Positions 53,997-62,776 of a stretch of DNA of 64,000 nucleotides are shown here, one piece after another. Source of the DNA: Vicinamibacterales bacterium (lineage in GTDB: Bacteria > Acidobacteriota > Vicinamibacteria > Vicinamibacterales > UBA8438). The notes under the pieces were generated by a model. The model made no database searches. It worked only from the letters and a program-made list of their open reading frames with translations, and was not told the origin of the DNA. A program made the translations under genes and the position numbers. Position 1 is the first letter of the stretch, and each line of letters opens with the position of its first letter. The stretch spans positions 1-64,000 of the forward strand of contig CATQHX010000011.1 in NCBI GenBank assembly GCA_958296065.1, in the 5' to 3' direction.

Positions 53997-55025
53997 ATGA
54001 AAACGGTGCAGGAGATTGCGGACCTCGTTGGCGGTCGCGTCCATGGCGACGGCGCGCTTGAAATCCAGACCGTCGGCAGCCTGGAGCGAGCGACGCACGG
54101 AACGCTGGCCTACGCCGAGGGCAAGCACCTGGCCATGGTCGGTTCGACCGAGGCGTCGTGCGTCCTCATCCCGGACATCGAGCTGCCCGCACGCACCGTC
54201 ATCGTCGTCGCCAAGCCCCGCGTCGCGTTCGCCCGCGCCGCACAGTGGCTGCTGCCGCCACGGCTGCCGGCCGCCGGCGTGCACGAGACGGCCCTCGTGG
54301 CTTCGGACGTCACCCTTGGCGCGAACGTCTCCATCGGGGCCTGGTCGATCGTCGAGCCGGGAGCGAGCATCGGCCCGGGTACCGTGATCTTCCCCGGCGG
54401 CTACGTCGGCGCCGGCGCGACCGTCGGCGCCGACTGCATCCTGTACCCGCGCGTCGTGCTCTATCCGGGAACGACGGTGGGGGATCGCGTCATTCTCCAC
54501 GCGGGGGTCGTCATCGGTTCGGATGGATTCGGTTTCGTCTTCGACGGCGAGCGCCAGATCAAGGTGCCGCAGGTGGGGCGCGCCCAGGTAGGCGACGACG
54601 TCGAGATCGGAGCCAACGCGTGCATCGACCGCGGTGCCCTGGACGAAACGATCATCGCCGACGGAGTGAAGATCGACAACCTCTGCCACCTGGGGCACAA
54701 CGTGCGGATCGGGGATCACTCCGTCATCTCGGCCCAGACCGGCATCGCCGGCAGCTCGACCGTCGGGCGCGAAGCCGTCATCGGCGGGCAGGTCGGCATT
54801 GCGGACTACTGCCGTGTCGACGACCACGGCATCGTCGGCGCGCAGTGCGGCATTCCGTCGCGCAAGCGCGTCCCGGCCGGCCAGCCCTTCTGGGGAACGC
54901 CCGCGCGGCCGCTCAAGGACATCAAGAAGCAGCGGGGCTACATCCACCGCCTGCCCCGGATGGCGAACGAGATCGCCAGGCTGCGCGCGGAGCTCGACGC
55001 CCTCAAGGCGAAGCTGGACGAGTGA
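53997..55025 (+). CDS. lpxD: UDP-3-O-acylglucosamine N-acyltransferase
   Basis: 342 residues from ATG 53997 (GGGAGAGCC upstream). N-terminal uridine-binding domain MKTVQEIADLVGGRVHGDG, then left-handed beta-helix hexapeptides (NVSIGAWSIVEPGASIGPGT, TVGDRVILHAGVVIGSDGFG). The catalytic His is in KIDNLCHLGHNVRIG and IDRGALDETIIADGVKIDNL is the LpxD hallmark. C-terminal helix FWGTPARPLKDIKKQRGYIH. Adds the third acyl chain in lipid A biosynthesis, at the inner membrane's cytoplasmic face. Here it is not in an lpx operon; its 3' end overlaps the convergent glycosyltransferase gene by 23 bp. Confidence 0.96.
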   Translation: MKTVQEIADLVGGRVHGDGALEIQTVGSLERATHGTLAYAEGKHLAMVGSTEASCVLIPDIELPARTVIVVAKPRVAFARAAQWLLPPRLPAAGVHETALVASDVTLGANVSIGAWSIVEPGASIGPGTVIFPGGYVGAGATVGADCILYPRVVLYPGTTVGDRVILHAGVVIGSDGFGFVFDGERQIKVPQVGRAQVGDDVEIGANACIDRGALDETIIADGVKIDNLCHLGHNVRIGDHSVISAQTGIAGSSTVGREAVIGGQVGIADYCRVDDHGIVGAQCGIPSRKRVPAGQPFWGTPARPLKDIKKQRGYIHRLPRMANEIARLRAELDALKAKLDE

Positions 55026-56064
55026 CCGTCCGCTCCAGAACCTGCCGCACGGCGGCGGCGACCTCGTCCACCGTGATCGCGGCGAGGCAGGGCGGCCGGC
55101 CGTCCGCGGACGGCGGCGAGGGACACTCGCGGAAGAAGCGTTCCCGGCAGGGAGAGCAAGGGAACGAGGCCGACACCGCCACGGGCGGCCCCTCACCCAT
55201 GTGGCGCGGCGCCGTCCGGCCCGGCGACGACGGCCCGTGAATCGTGACGGTCGGAATCCCGACCGCCGCCGCAAGGTGCGCCGGACCGCTGTCGTTCCCC
55301 ACATAGAGCGCGCAGTGCTCGAGCACGGCGGCGAGCTCCGGCAGCGTCGCGTCACCCACCGGCGCCACTCCGTGCCGGCCGGTGTGGTCCGACCACGAGC
55401 CGAATGGCGGCCGATCATGCACCACGACCGGGTGTCCAGCGCCGCAGAGACGCTCCACCAGTGCCCGGAACCCCGCCGCCGACCAGGCACGGGGCGTCTT
55501 GGCGGCCGCCGGGTTCACGAACACCGGGCGGGTGTCCTCATGCCACGCCATGGTGTCGAACAGCCGTGCCGCATAAGCCCGATCGGCAGCGGTCAGAGCC
55601 AGCGGCCCAGCCGCGGGGAGCGAAACGCCGGCATCCAGAACCCGCACGAGGTCCAGATACTCCTCCGCACGGTGCGCGGCGGGGCGCAGCGCGATGGGAT
55701 CGGTCAGCAAGGGACGCCGATGGTCGGTGGCGTGACCAATCCGCCGGCCGATGCCCGCCAGCCACGCAGTCAACGCCGCCTCGAAGGACGGGGCCAGGAT
55801 GACGGCCGCATCCAGTTGCCGCGACCGCAACGTCCGCGCCGCGGTTCGGATTTCGGCGATCCGCGCCAGCCCGGATCCGACCGGCGCCCCGACGATCATG
55901 TCGAACACGCCGAAGCGCTCCACCAGCGCCGCGTGCCTCGGATGCGCCATTCCTACGAACCCGGCTTCCGGCCAGCGCGCGCGAAGCGACTGGACCGCCG
56001 GGCGGGCCATCAGAATGTCCCCCACCCAGTTCGGCAGGCGCACGAACAACCGCATCGGGTTCAC
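55003..56064 (-). CDS. glycosyltransferase family 9 (ADP-heptose:LPS heptosyltransferase-like)
   Basis: 353 residues; GTG 56064 (ATG 56055 possible). RLPNWVGDILMARPAVQSLR is the WaaF/RfaF N-terminus, and ALYVGNDSGPAHLAAAVGIP TV is the GT9 donor-binding signature. GHPVVVHD and VFVNPAAAKTPRAWS lie between. A cysteine cluster (CSPCRERFFRECP) near the C-terminus is also common in WaaF. Transfers heptose to the LPS inner core; identification as heptosyltransferase II is likely but not certain. Divergent from the ABC ATPase gene with an 18-bp spacer, so their promoters must overlap. Confidence 0.9.
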   Translation of the reverse strand: MNPMRLFVRLPNWVGDILMARPAVQSLRARWPEAGFVGMAHPRHAALVERFGVFDMIVGAPVGSGLARIAEIRTAARTLRSRQLDAAVILAPSFEAALTAWLAGIGRRIGHATDHRRPLLTDPIALRPAAHRAEEYLDLVRVLDAGVSLPAAGPLALTAADRAYAARLFDTMAWHEDTRPVFVNPAAAKTPRAWSAAGFRALVERLCGAGHPVVVHDRPPFGSWSDHTGRHGVAPVGDATLPELAAVLEHCALYVGNDSGPAHLAAAVGIPTVTIHGPSSPGRTAPRHMGEGPPVAVSASFPCSPCRERFFRECPSPPSADGRPPCLAAITVDEVAAAVRQVLERTVTRPASP

Positions 56065-56082
56065 GGTCTATATTCTCTCCGC

Positions 56083-56871
56083 ATGTCGACCGAACCCGTG
56101 CTCGCCCTTACCGGAGTCTCGCTCGTCCGCGACGGACGCACCATCCTCGACCGGATCGACTGGCGGGTCGCTCCGGGTCAGCGCTGGATCGTCCTCGGAC
56201 CGAACGGCTCGGGAAAAACGTCGCTCTGCCGCCTCGCCGGCCTCTATCTGCACCCGACGAAGGGCGACGTGGACGTGCTGGGCAAACGCCTCGGCCGCAC
56301 CGATGTACGGGAACTGCGGACGAGGCTGGGAATGACGAGCCAGGCGCTCGCCGACATGCTCCGGCCCGGGCTGCAGGCCGTCGACCTCGTACTGACGGGA
56401 CGCAACGCCGCCCTGGCGCCGTACTGGCACCAGTACGACGCGGCGGATCGCGAGCGCGCCGCGGATCTGCTGGCGCGATTCGGATGCGCCGGCCTCGCCC
56501 GGGCACGCTATGCCACGCTCTCCGCCGGCGAGCGCCAGCGGGTATTGCTGGCGCGGGCCCTCATGGCCGATCCTCCGCTGCTGCTTCTCGATGAGCCCGC
56601 GGCCGGACTCGACCTCGCCGGTCGGGAGCAGCTCGTGGCCATGCTGGCGGGGGTGGCGGCCGACCGGGCCACCGCGGCCATCGTCCTCGTCACCCACCAC
56701 GTCGACGAGATTCCGCGTGGCTTCACCCACGTGCTCATGCTCGCCGATGGCAAGGTCGCGGCCCAGGGGCCGATCTCCGACACCCTGACCGCGGAGAGCC
56801 TCTCCCAATGCTTCGGGCTGCGGCTGGCGTTGGACCGACGGGACGGCCGTTGGATGGCTTGGGGCGAGTGA
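56083..56871 (+). CDS. ABC transporter ATP-binding protein (ModF/YlmA-like)
   Basis: 262 residues, ATG 56083 with TATATT 8 nt upstream. Walker A IVLGPNGSGKTSLCR, Q-loop GMTSQALADM, ABC signature YATLSAGERQRVLLARALMA, Walker B PLLLLDEPAAGLDL and switch His LVTHHVDEIPRG are all intact. The pattern, with a single NBD and no membrane subunit beside it, fits the Mod/YlmA-type ATPases. Substrate unknown; a permease must be encoded elsewhere, or it serves a non-transport role. Confidence 0.92.
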   Translation: MSTEPVLALTGVSLVRDGRTILDRIDWRVAPGQRWIVLGPNGSGKTSLCRLAGLYLHPTKGDVDVLGKRLGRTDVRELRTRLGMTSQALADMLRPGLQAVDLVLTGRNAALAPYWHQYDAADRERAADLLARFGCAGLARARYATLSAGERQRVLLARALMADPPLLLLDEPAAGLDLAGREQLVAMLAGVAADRATAAIVLVTHHVDEIPRGFTHVLMLADGKVAAQGPISDTLTAESLSQCFGLRLALDRRDGRWMAWGE

Positions 56872-56882
56872 GGTGCCGGCTT

Positions 56883-58007
56883 TCAGGCTTGCACCGGCGC
56901 GTTCTCGCGAAACTCGCGGACGAGCGCCTTCATCACCGCCGTGTAGTCTCCGGTCTCCCGATAGATGCTTCGCTGGCGCCGGTAGCTCAAGTCCCCACCG
57001 AGCATCGCGCCGACCCGCTGCAGCTCCGCGTCGCTGCCGAGACGCCTCGCCACCGGCGTCACCGACTCCACGAGCCTGGCCAGGCTCTCGTCCAGACGCT
57101 CCAGATTGCCGTCCTCGTCGACGATGATCTCCGCCTCGGTGGACCAGCGCGCAGCCCGCCACTTGTTCTCGCGCACGATCCAGTGCCGGTGCAGCGGCAG
57201 GTACATCCCTTCGTCGTACTGGTCGCCCAGCCATACGACCAACGCCTGGACCAGGGCAGTGACCGCGATTACCTCGTCCAGCGTCGGCAGGCCGTCGCAG
57301 ATCCGCACCTCGATGGTGCCGAAATGGGGATGCGGCCGGACGTCCCACCAGATCTCCCGAATCGACTCGATGGCCTTGGCGCTGACCAGGGTGATCATCA
57401 ACCGCTGGAACTCCGCCCAGTTGAGCAGGCGGTACGGCAGGCCGGCGGTCGGAAGGCTCTCGAATATCTTGCTCCGGCAGGACGCAAGCCCCGTATCCGC
57501 ACCGTTGAAGAACGGCGAGCTGGCGGAGAGCGCAAGCAGGTGCGGCAGATAGGTGGTCAGGCCGTTGCTGATGGCGATCGCCTTCTCGCCGCTCTCGATG
57601 CCGACGTGCACGTGCACGCCGAAGATCATCAGACGGCGCGCCGGCCACTGGCACTGCTCGACGAGCCGGCGATAACGCTCCGAGTCCGTGATGCGCTGCT
57701 CCACCCACTTGGAGAAAGGGTGGGTACCGACGCACGCCACCTGGTAGCCGAGTTCGTCGGCGACCACGAGGAGCTGCTCGATCCGTTCCGCCAGATCGCG
57801 ACGTACCTCGGCGATGTCCTCGCAGACATCCGTGTTCAGCTCGATCGTCGACTCGATGAGCTCCGCCTTGACGTGCGCTCGATCCGCGGTCCGCTGGAGG
57901 ATAGCCGGCGCACCGGCAACCAGATTCATCGTCTCGGGGTCGAGGAGTTGCAGCTCCAGCTCGACCCCGACGGTCGGACGCGGCGACCCGCGGAAAGCAA
58001 TCCTCAT
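56883..58007 (-). CDS. carboxylate-amine ligase, GCS2/YbdK family
   Basis: 374 residues, ATG 58007 after AAGGGGCACTGA. PTVGVELELQLLDPETMNL (the Glu-rich ATP/Mg site), ELIESTIELNTDVCEDI, FGVHVHVGIESGEKAIA and RPHPHFGTIEVRICDGLPT are the landmarks of bacterial GCS2-type glutamate-cysteine ligases. E. coli YbdK has weak gamma-glutamylcysteine ligase activity; other members make peptide-like bonds in secondary pathways. Tail-to-tail with the ABC ATPase gene (11 bp). Confidence 0.9.
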   Translation of the reverse strand: MRIAFRGSPRPTVGVELELQLLDPETMNLVAGAPAILQRTADRAHVKAELIESTIELNTDVCEDIAEVRRDLAERIEQLLVVADELGYQVACVGTHPFSKWVEQRITDSERYRRLVEQCQWPARRLMIFGVHVHVGIESGEKAIAISNGLTTYLPHLLALSASSPFFNGADTGLASCRSKIFESLPTAGLPYRLLNWAEFQRLMITLVSAKAIESIREIWWDVRPHPHFGTIEVRICDGLPTLDEVIAVTALVQALVVWLGDQYDEGMYLPLHRHWIVRENKWRAARWSTEAEIIVDEDGNLERLDESLARLVESVTPVARRLGSDAELQRVGAMLGGDLSYRRQRSIYRETGDYTAVMKALVREFRENAPVQA

Positions 58008-58056
58008 TCAGTGCCCCTTCCCGAACACCTTGCCCGTGCGAAAGCCAACTGATTAT

Positions 58057-58485
58057 ATGAGTGCAGTGTCCCCGCGCCGCTCGCCGTTCTGGCGTTACAC
58101 CGCGCTGCAGGTGCCCGGTTGGGTGCTGGCCTTGGCCTTGGCCTGGTGGATCCACTCCTCGTTCGACGCGCCCGGCTGGCTGGCGCCCGCGCTCCCTCTT
58201 GCCTGGATGGTCAAGGACATGGCGCTCTACCCTTTGCTGCGCAGCGCTTACGAGGCGAACGAGGCGCCGCCGGTCGAGCGCCTCATCGGACGCCGTGGCG
58301 TGGCGATCGAGCCCCTCGAGCCCTCCGGCTACGTGCGCATCGGCGGCGAGCTGTGGAGGGCTCGCGCCAACGACGCGACGCCCATCGCACCGCACCTGGC
58401 GGTGGAGGTCGTCGGCGCGAAGGGACTGATCCTGGCCGTCCGGCACGTCGACCCCGAAGCCGGCACTCGTGCCTCACCCTCCTGA
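58057..58485 (+). CDS. membrane protein with NfeD-like C-terminal OB domain
   Basis: 142 residues from ATG 58057. GTG at 58066, 7 nt after TTATAT, is an alternative start. Two membrane segments (YTALQVPGWVLALALAWWI and LAPALPLAWMVKDMALYPLL) are followed by IGRRGVAIEPLEPSGYVRIG and GELWRARANDATPIAPHLAV, EVVGAKGLILAVR, an OB-fold as in NfeD. NfeD proteins partner with stomatin-like proteins or membrane proteases; none is adjacent. Its last 12 bp overlap the convergent epimerase gene. Confidence 0.82.
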   Translation: MSAVSPRRSPFWRYTALQVPGWVLALALAWWIHSSFDAPGWLAPALPLAWMVKDMALYPLLRSAYEANEAPPVERLIGRRGVAIEPLEPSGYVRIGGELWRARANDATPIAPHLAVEVVGAKGLILAVRHVDPEAGTRASPS

Positions 58486-59481
58486 ACGGCCCGCCCGCCG
58501 GGGTCCGATCCGGACGTTGGCGTCCCCCGCACTCCCGGCGGGACACTCCGCCGCCTGCTCCCGCTGCCAGTCGACGGTCCGCGCGAGCCCCTCCTCCACC
58601 GCAACCTCCGGCGCGAAGCCCAGCAGATCGCGGGCGAGCGACACATCGGCCTGGGAGTGCCGAACGTCACCGGGCCGCTGCTCCGCATGGCGCGCCGCCG
58701 CCGAGACGCCGGTCACCCGCTGCAAAGCCGCATACAGCCCGTTCACCGACATCCGGCCGCCGCGTGCAATGTTGACGGCCCGGCCCGACGCCCCCGGCGC
58801 GTCGCAGGCCTGGAGGATGCCGCGAGCCACGTCCGCCACGTAGGTGAAGTCGCGCGTCTGCTCGCCGTCCCCGTGGATCGTCGCCCCCCGTCCCGCCAGC
58901 AGCGCCGCGGTGAAGAGCGAGATGACGCCGGAATACTGCGATTGCGGAGACTGTCGGGGCCCGAACACGTTGAAGAAGCGCAGCGCCACGGTCTCGAGTC
59001 CGTACAACCGGCTGAAGAGGGCGGCGTACTGCTCGCCAATCAGCTTGTGCAGCGCGTACGGCGACAGCGGCGCGGGGCGCAGCCCCTCGTGTTTCGGCAG
59101 CGTCTCCGACTCTCCGTAGACCGATGACGAGCTGGCCAGCACCACCCGCCCCACACCGGCGTCGCGGGCGGCGAGCAGGAGCTCGTGCGTCGCCTCCACG
59201 TTCGCGGTGTGCGAGCGGCGCGGCTCGCGCACCGACCGCGGCACCGACGGGATGGCGGCCAGGTGAATGACACGGTCGACGTCGGCCACCGCCTTCTCGG
59301 CCACCTGCCGCTCGGCCAGATCGGCCTCAACCATCTCGATGTCGGGATGGCCGGCGAGGTTCTCGCGACGGCCGGTCGACAGATCGTCCACCACGCGGAC
59401 CCGGTCGCCGCGCGCCGCGAGGGCGTCCACCACGTGAGATCCTATGAACCCCGCGCCGCCGGTGACGAGATAGCGAGCCAT
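58474..59481 (-). CDS. NAD-dependent epimerase/dehydratase (UDP-glucose 4-epimerase-like)
   Basis: 335 residues. Extended SDR: YLVTGGAGFIGSHVVDALAA (NAD-binding), VIHLAAIPSVPRSV, ASSSSVYGE and the catalytic SPYALHKLIGE (Tyr-x3-Lys). FNVFGPRQSPQSQYSGVISL and GDGEQTRDFTYVADVARGIL fit the UDP-hexose/UDP-hexosamine 4-epimerase branch. Acts on a nucleotide sugar for envelope polysaccharide. It follows the amidohydrolase gene by 10 bp, so they share an operon. Confidence 0.92.
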   Translation of the reverse strand: MARYLVTGGAGFIGSHVVDALAARGDRVRVVDDLSTGRRENLAGHPDIEMVEADLAERQVAEKAVADVDRVIHLAAIPSVPRSVREPRRSHTANVEATHELLLAARDAGVGRVVLASSSSVYGESETLPKHEGLRPAPLSPYALHKLIGEQYAALFSRLYGLETVALRFFNVFGPRQSPQSQYSGVISLFTAALLAGRGATIHGDGEQTRDFTYVADVARGILQACDAPGASGRAVNIARGGRMSVNGLYAALQRVTGVSAAARHAEQRPGDVRHSQADVSLARDLLGFAPEVAVEEGLARTVDWQREQAAECPAGSAGDANVRIGPRRAGRSGG

Positions 59482-59491
59482 CTCCCGCGAG

Positions 59492-60628
59492 TCAGGGCGC
59501 CGGGAACAGGGAACGGTCGATGGCGGGAATCACGTCGAGCGCGTTCCGGTAGTACACCTTGCGCAGCACCCCGTCGGGCAGCCCCATCCCGTACATCTTC
59601 CAGAAGGCGTGATACCGGCGGTAATAGTCGAAGTACTCGTCGTGCGTTTCGAACGTGCGCCAGTAGTAGGGGAACTCGTCGGGCGCGTAGCGGTCCTTGC
59701 CGAACAGAATCCGGTCCTGGTACTGCTCGAAGAATGCGCGCGCGGCCCGCGGCTGCCGGCCCAGCTCGTACAGGATGGCGCCGGTCTCCGCATAGACGTT
59801 CGGCAGCCGGTCGAGCAAGGCGCCGAGCCGGCCGAGATCGTTGGCATGCCAACCCATGTGGGCGGCGATGAACGTCGTGTCCGGGTGCCGCGCGAAGCGG
59901 CGGTCGCGCTCGGCCATCATCGTTTCGAAGGACGGGTACCGATCCGCCGGAAGCCGGCGGTCGGGCAGCAGCGTCAACTCCAGCCAGCGCTCGTTGAAGC
60001 GATCCACCGGCTCGTAGAACGACTGCGGCTCGCCCACGTGCATCAGCACGGGGATGCCGAGGCGTCCGGCCGTCTCGAAGACCGGGTCGAGCTCCGGGTG
60101 GTCCACCGGCACCCGGGCCCCGGTCGGGTCGCGGACGTCGATGCCGAAGTTCTTGAAGAACTTCAGCCCGGCGGCGCCCGCGGCCACGTCGCGCTCGAGC
60201 TGCGCCGCCGCGCGTTCACCGAAACCCGGACCCACACCGCCGCGAAACTCGAGGTTGGCGAAGCAGACCATCCGGCCGGAATGCCGGCTCTTGCCGACGG
60301 TGTCGACACAACTCCGCAGGGTCGACCCGGAACCGCCGCTCAGATTGACGAGCACCGCCAGATTGAGCGCGTCCATCTCGCCGGCGATCTCGTCCAGCCG
60401 GCCGGCGGTGAACCCGGGCCAGTGGTGACTGTGCACGTCGATCACCGGAAAGCGCGCCCGGGGCACCGGATTCGCGTCGACGACGAGAGTCGAGCGCGGA
60501 ACGTACTCCTCGACGGTCAACGCCGGCTCGCCGGACCGTGCCCGGCCTCGCTGCGCCTGTGCCACGAGTGCCGACACGACGACGAGCGCCAGCAGCACGC
60601 CCGCAATCGCAACCCAATGTCGTCGCAT
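59492..60628 (-). CDS. amidohydrolase-2 family metal-dependent hydrolase, exported
   Basis: 378 residues; GGAGGTGAC precedes ATG 60628, although the frame is open to 60835. A signal anchor (HWVAIAGVLLALVVVSALVA) is followed by the TIM-barrel: FPVIDVHSHHWPGF (metal His pair), KFFKNFGIDVRD, GIPVLMHVGEPQSFYEP, TTFIAAHMGWHAND and RILFGKDRYAPDEFPY (final metal Asp). These match the ACMSD-like decarboxylase/lactonase family. Substrate unknown. First gene of a two-gene operon with the GalE-like epimerase, and 108 bp downstream of rnpB. Confidence 0.87.
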   Translation of the reverse strand: MRRHWVAIAGVLLALVVVSALVAQAQRGRARSGEPALTVEEYVPRSTLVVDANPVPRARFPVIDVHSHHWPGFTAGRLDEIAGEMDALNLAVLVNLSGGSGSTLRSCVDTVGKSRHSGRMVCFANLEFRGGVGPGFGERAAAQLERDVAAGAAGLKFFKNFGIDVRDPTGARVPVDHPELDPVFETAGRLGIPVLMHVGEPQSFYEPVDRFNERWLELTLLPDRRLPADRYPSFETMMAERDRRFARHPDTTFIAAHMGWHANDLGRLGALLDRLPNVYAETGAILYELGRQPRAARAFFEQYQDRILFGKDRYAPDEFPYYWRTFETHDEYFDYYRRYHAFWKMYGMGLPDGVLRKVYYRNALDVIPAIDRSLFPAP

Positions 60629-60682
60629 GTCACCTCCGAAACAGCAATGCGGCCCGGGACCGGGACCACGCCCGCGGCCTCT

Positions 60683-60743
60683 GCCCGCGCCACCGGGTAC
60701 AAGGTCCCGCCCTCGCCCGCGCCACCGGGTACAAGGTTCCGCC
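60683..60743. repeat. 32-bp-period tandem duplication at the 3' end of rnpB
   Basis: Two 29-nt copies (60683-60711 and 60715-60743) share GCCCGCGCCACCGGGTACAA and differ by one base. The second copy overlaps the last bases of RNase P RNA. Confidence 0.7.
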
Positions 60744-61148
60744 GCAGCCGGACCGTAAGCCGAATTCTGTAACGCGAGCCGCCACGCGGTGAGCGTGCCG
60801 GAACGCGCTGGCGACCATTCCTCTAGCCCCGCCATCGCTGGCGGGATCGAGCAACCTACCCGGAGGCCTCGGACGGGCAGCCCTGTAGCGCCTCCCTATT
60901 TGGTCTTGCTCCGTGCGGGGTTTAGCCTGCCATCCCCCTTGCGGCGGACGCGGTGCGCTCTTACCGCACCTTTTCACCCTTACCGCGCGCCAGGCGCGAG
61001 GCGGTATGTTTTCTGTGCCACTTTCCTTCAGGTCGCCCTGACCGGGCGTTACCCGGCGCACTGCCCTGCGGAGTTCGGACTTTCCTCCCCGTCCGGTCGC
61101 GGCGACGCCGCGCCGGACGCAGCGGCCGCCCGGCCGACTGCGGCGGAA
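60737..61148 (-). ncRNA. rnpB: RNase P RNA, bacterial class A
   Basis: About 412 nt on the minus strand. The diagnostic 5' block GAGGAAAGTCCG, then GGGCAGTGCGCCGGGTAACG, GCGGTAAGGGTGAAAAGGTG, AGGCTAAACCCC, GACCAAATAGGGAGGC, GAGGAATGGTCGCC and the 3' ACAGAATTCGGCTTA are all present in order. The ends were set by helix P1: TTCCGCCGCAG (61148-61138) pairs with CTGCGGCGGAA (60747-60737). It processes the 5' ends of tRNAs. Overlapping open frames in this region are not coding. Confidence 0.97.
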
Positions 61149-61195
61149 TGTCAAAGAACGTCTGCTCGCCCGAAAACCGTCAGCCGCGGCTCCGA

Positions 61196-61352
61196 ATTGC
61201 GCCGCAGCACTTCGCATCGCTGCGTCCTGCTGCGCAAGCTCCTAGCGCCCCGAAACGCCTCGCTGGCTCGGCGTTTCGGCCCATCCCTCCCGCTCCATGA
61301 CCCTGCGCCTCGGCACTACGCTTCGCTGCGTTCTGCGGCGCAGGCTCCTAGC
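61196..61352 (-). repeat. dispersed REP-like element, tandem copies B and C
   Basis: On the minus strand the first unit begins in the stop codon of the response-regulator gene (TAGGAGCCTGCGCCGCAG). A perfect hairpin CCGAAACGCC/GGCGTTTCGG (61252-61281) separates it from a second unit (GCTAGGAGCTTGCGCAGCAG...). The first unit and hairpin match copy A at 15741-15853 at most positions. It fills most of the 199-bp gap between rnpB and the regulator gene. Confidence 0.75.
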
Positions 61353-62718
61353 CGTCTGTCTCCTGACTGATGCGGTACTGCTCCAGCTTCTTGTACAGGT
61401 TACTACGGGGCGTATCGATCTCCTCGGCGGTCCGGGAAATGTTCCAGTCGAACTCGCGCAGCCGGTTGACCAGGAAGCTGCGCTCGCTGGCCTCCTTGAA
61501 CTCGCGCAGCGTGCGCGCGGCCGCCGCGGCGCCGACCGGCGCGAGCGACCGCTCGTCGAGCCGCAGCACCGAGCGCACGTCGGCGGACGAGATCGACGGC
61601 CCGGGCACCATCACCAGCAGGCGCTCGACCGAGTTGCGCAATTCGCGGACGTTCCCGCGCCAGTGGTGCCGTGCGAGCACGTCGAGCGCATCGTCGCCGA
61701 ACGGCTTCGGCTTGAAGTTGTTCTCGCGCACGAACATCGTCGCGAAGTACCGCACGAGTACCGGTATGTCCTCCGGCCGCTCGCGCAGCGGCGGCACGTG
61801 GATGGGGATCACGCTGAGGCGGAAGTACAGGTCCTCCCGAAACTCGCCGGCCTCGATCGCCTGCTCCAGGTTCCGATGGGTCGCGGCCAGGACACGCACG
61901 TCCACCCGGATGGTGCGGGCCGATCCCAGCCGCTCCACCTCGCCTTCCTGCAGCACGCGCAGGACCTTGGCCTGGGTCTTGAGCGACATGTCGCCGATCT
62001 CGTCCAGAAAGATGGTGCCGCGATCCGCCTGCTCGAACTTCCCGACCTGCTTCTCGGTCGCGCCCGTGAACGACCCCTTCTCGTGGCCGAACAGCTCCGA
62101 CTCGATCAAATCGTCCGGGATCGCGGCGCAGTTGACCTGCACGAACCGCTCACGCACGCGCGGGCTGTTGCGGTGGATGGCGCGGCCGACCAGCTCCTTG
62201 CCGACGCCGCTCTCGCCCCGAATCAGCACGGCGCTGCGCACCGGCGCGGCGCGGCGGATCTCGTCGGTGAGCGCCCGCAGGGCGCGGCTCTCCCCCACCA
62301 TCTCGTGGCGCGCCTCGGCGGCCCGCCGCCAGTTCCTGTTCTCCGCGCGAAGCCGTCGCTGGTTCAACGCGTTGCGGATGGTGACGCTCACGCGGTCCGT
62401 CGACAACGGCTTTTCGAGAAAGTCGAATGCCCCGAGCCTGGTCGCCTCCACGGCGGTGCTCACCGTGCCGTGTCCGGAGATGATGACCACCGGCAGCAGT
62501 TCGTCGATGGCGCGGATCTTGCGCAGCACCTCGATGCCGTCCATCCCCGGCATCTTGACGTCGAGAAACACGAGATCCGGGCCTTCCCGTTCGACGCAGG
62601 CGAGCCCCGCGTGACCGCCAGGCGCAAGCAGGCACTCGTAGCCGTCGTACTCGAGGATCATCTTCAACGAGTCGCGAATGGCGATCTCGTCGTCGATTAC
62701 CACGATGCGGTGCTTCAT
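61348..62718 (-). CDS. NtrX/NtrC-type sigma-54 response regulator
   Basis: 456 residues from ATG 62718. Receiver domain first: RIVVIDDEIAIRDSLKMILE, with phospho-acceptor Asp in LVFLDVKMPGMDG and Lys in FDFLEKPLS. The AAA+ domain has Walker A GESGVGKE, the sigma-54 loop GSFTGA, Walker B GTIFLDEIGD, and the DNA-binding Fis-type helix-turn-helix near the end (DWNISRTAEEIDTPRSNLYK). Architecture and wording are closest to NtrX. No histidine kinase gene is adjacent on either side within the window. It would activate sigma-54 promoters in response to a partner kinase, distinct from the CARF activator at 25713. Confidence 0.93.
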   Translation of the reverse strand: MKHRIVVIDDEIAIRDSLKMILEYDGYECLLAPGGHAGLACVEREGPDLVFLDVKMPGMDGIEVLRKIRAIDELLPVVIISGHGTVSTAVEATRLGAFDFLEKPLSTDRVSVTIRNALNQRRLRAENRNWRRAAEARHEMVGESRALRALTDEIRRAAPVRSAVLIRGESGVGKELVGRAIHRNSPRVRERFVQVNCAAIPDDLIESELFGHEKGSFTGATEKQVGKFEQADRGTIFLDEIGDMSLKTQAKVLRVLQEGEVERLGSARTIRVDVRVLAATHRNLEQAIEAGEFREDLYFRLSVIPIHVPPLRERPEDIPVLVRYFATMFVRENNFKPKPFGDDALDVLARHHWRGNVRELRNSVERLLVMVPGPSISSADVRSVLRLDERSLAPVGAAAAARTLREFKEASERSFLVNRLREFDWNISRTAEEIDTPRSNLYKKLEQYRISQETDG

Positions 62719-62776
62719 GGCGATCCGCCGCCCCGTCTTGCGCCCGGGAGGTTCGACTATCGGGAGGCCTTCGATG

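Noticed and set aside
60630..61370. Protein-coding frames across 60630-61370 on both strands
   Set aside because: They run through RNase P RNA and repeat elements and have no protein-like character.
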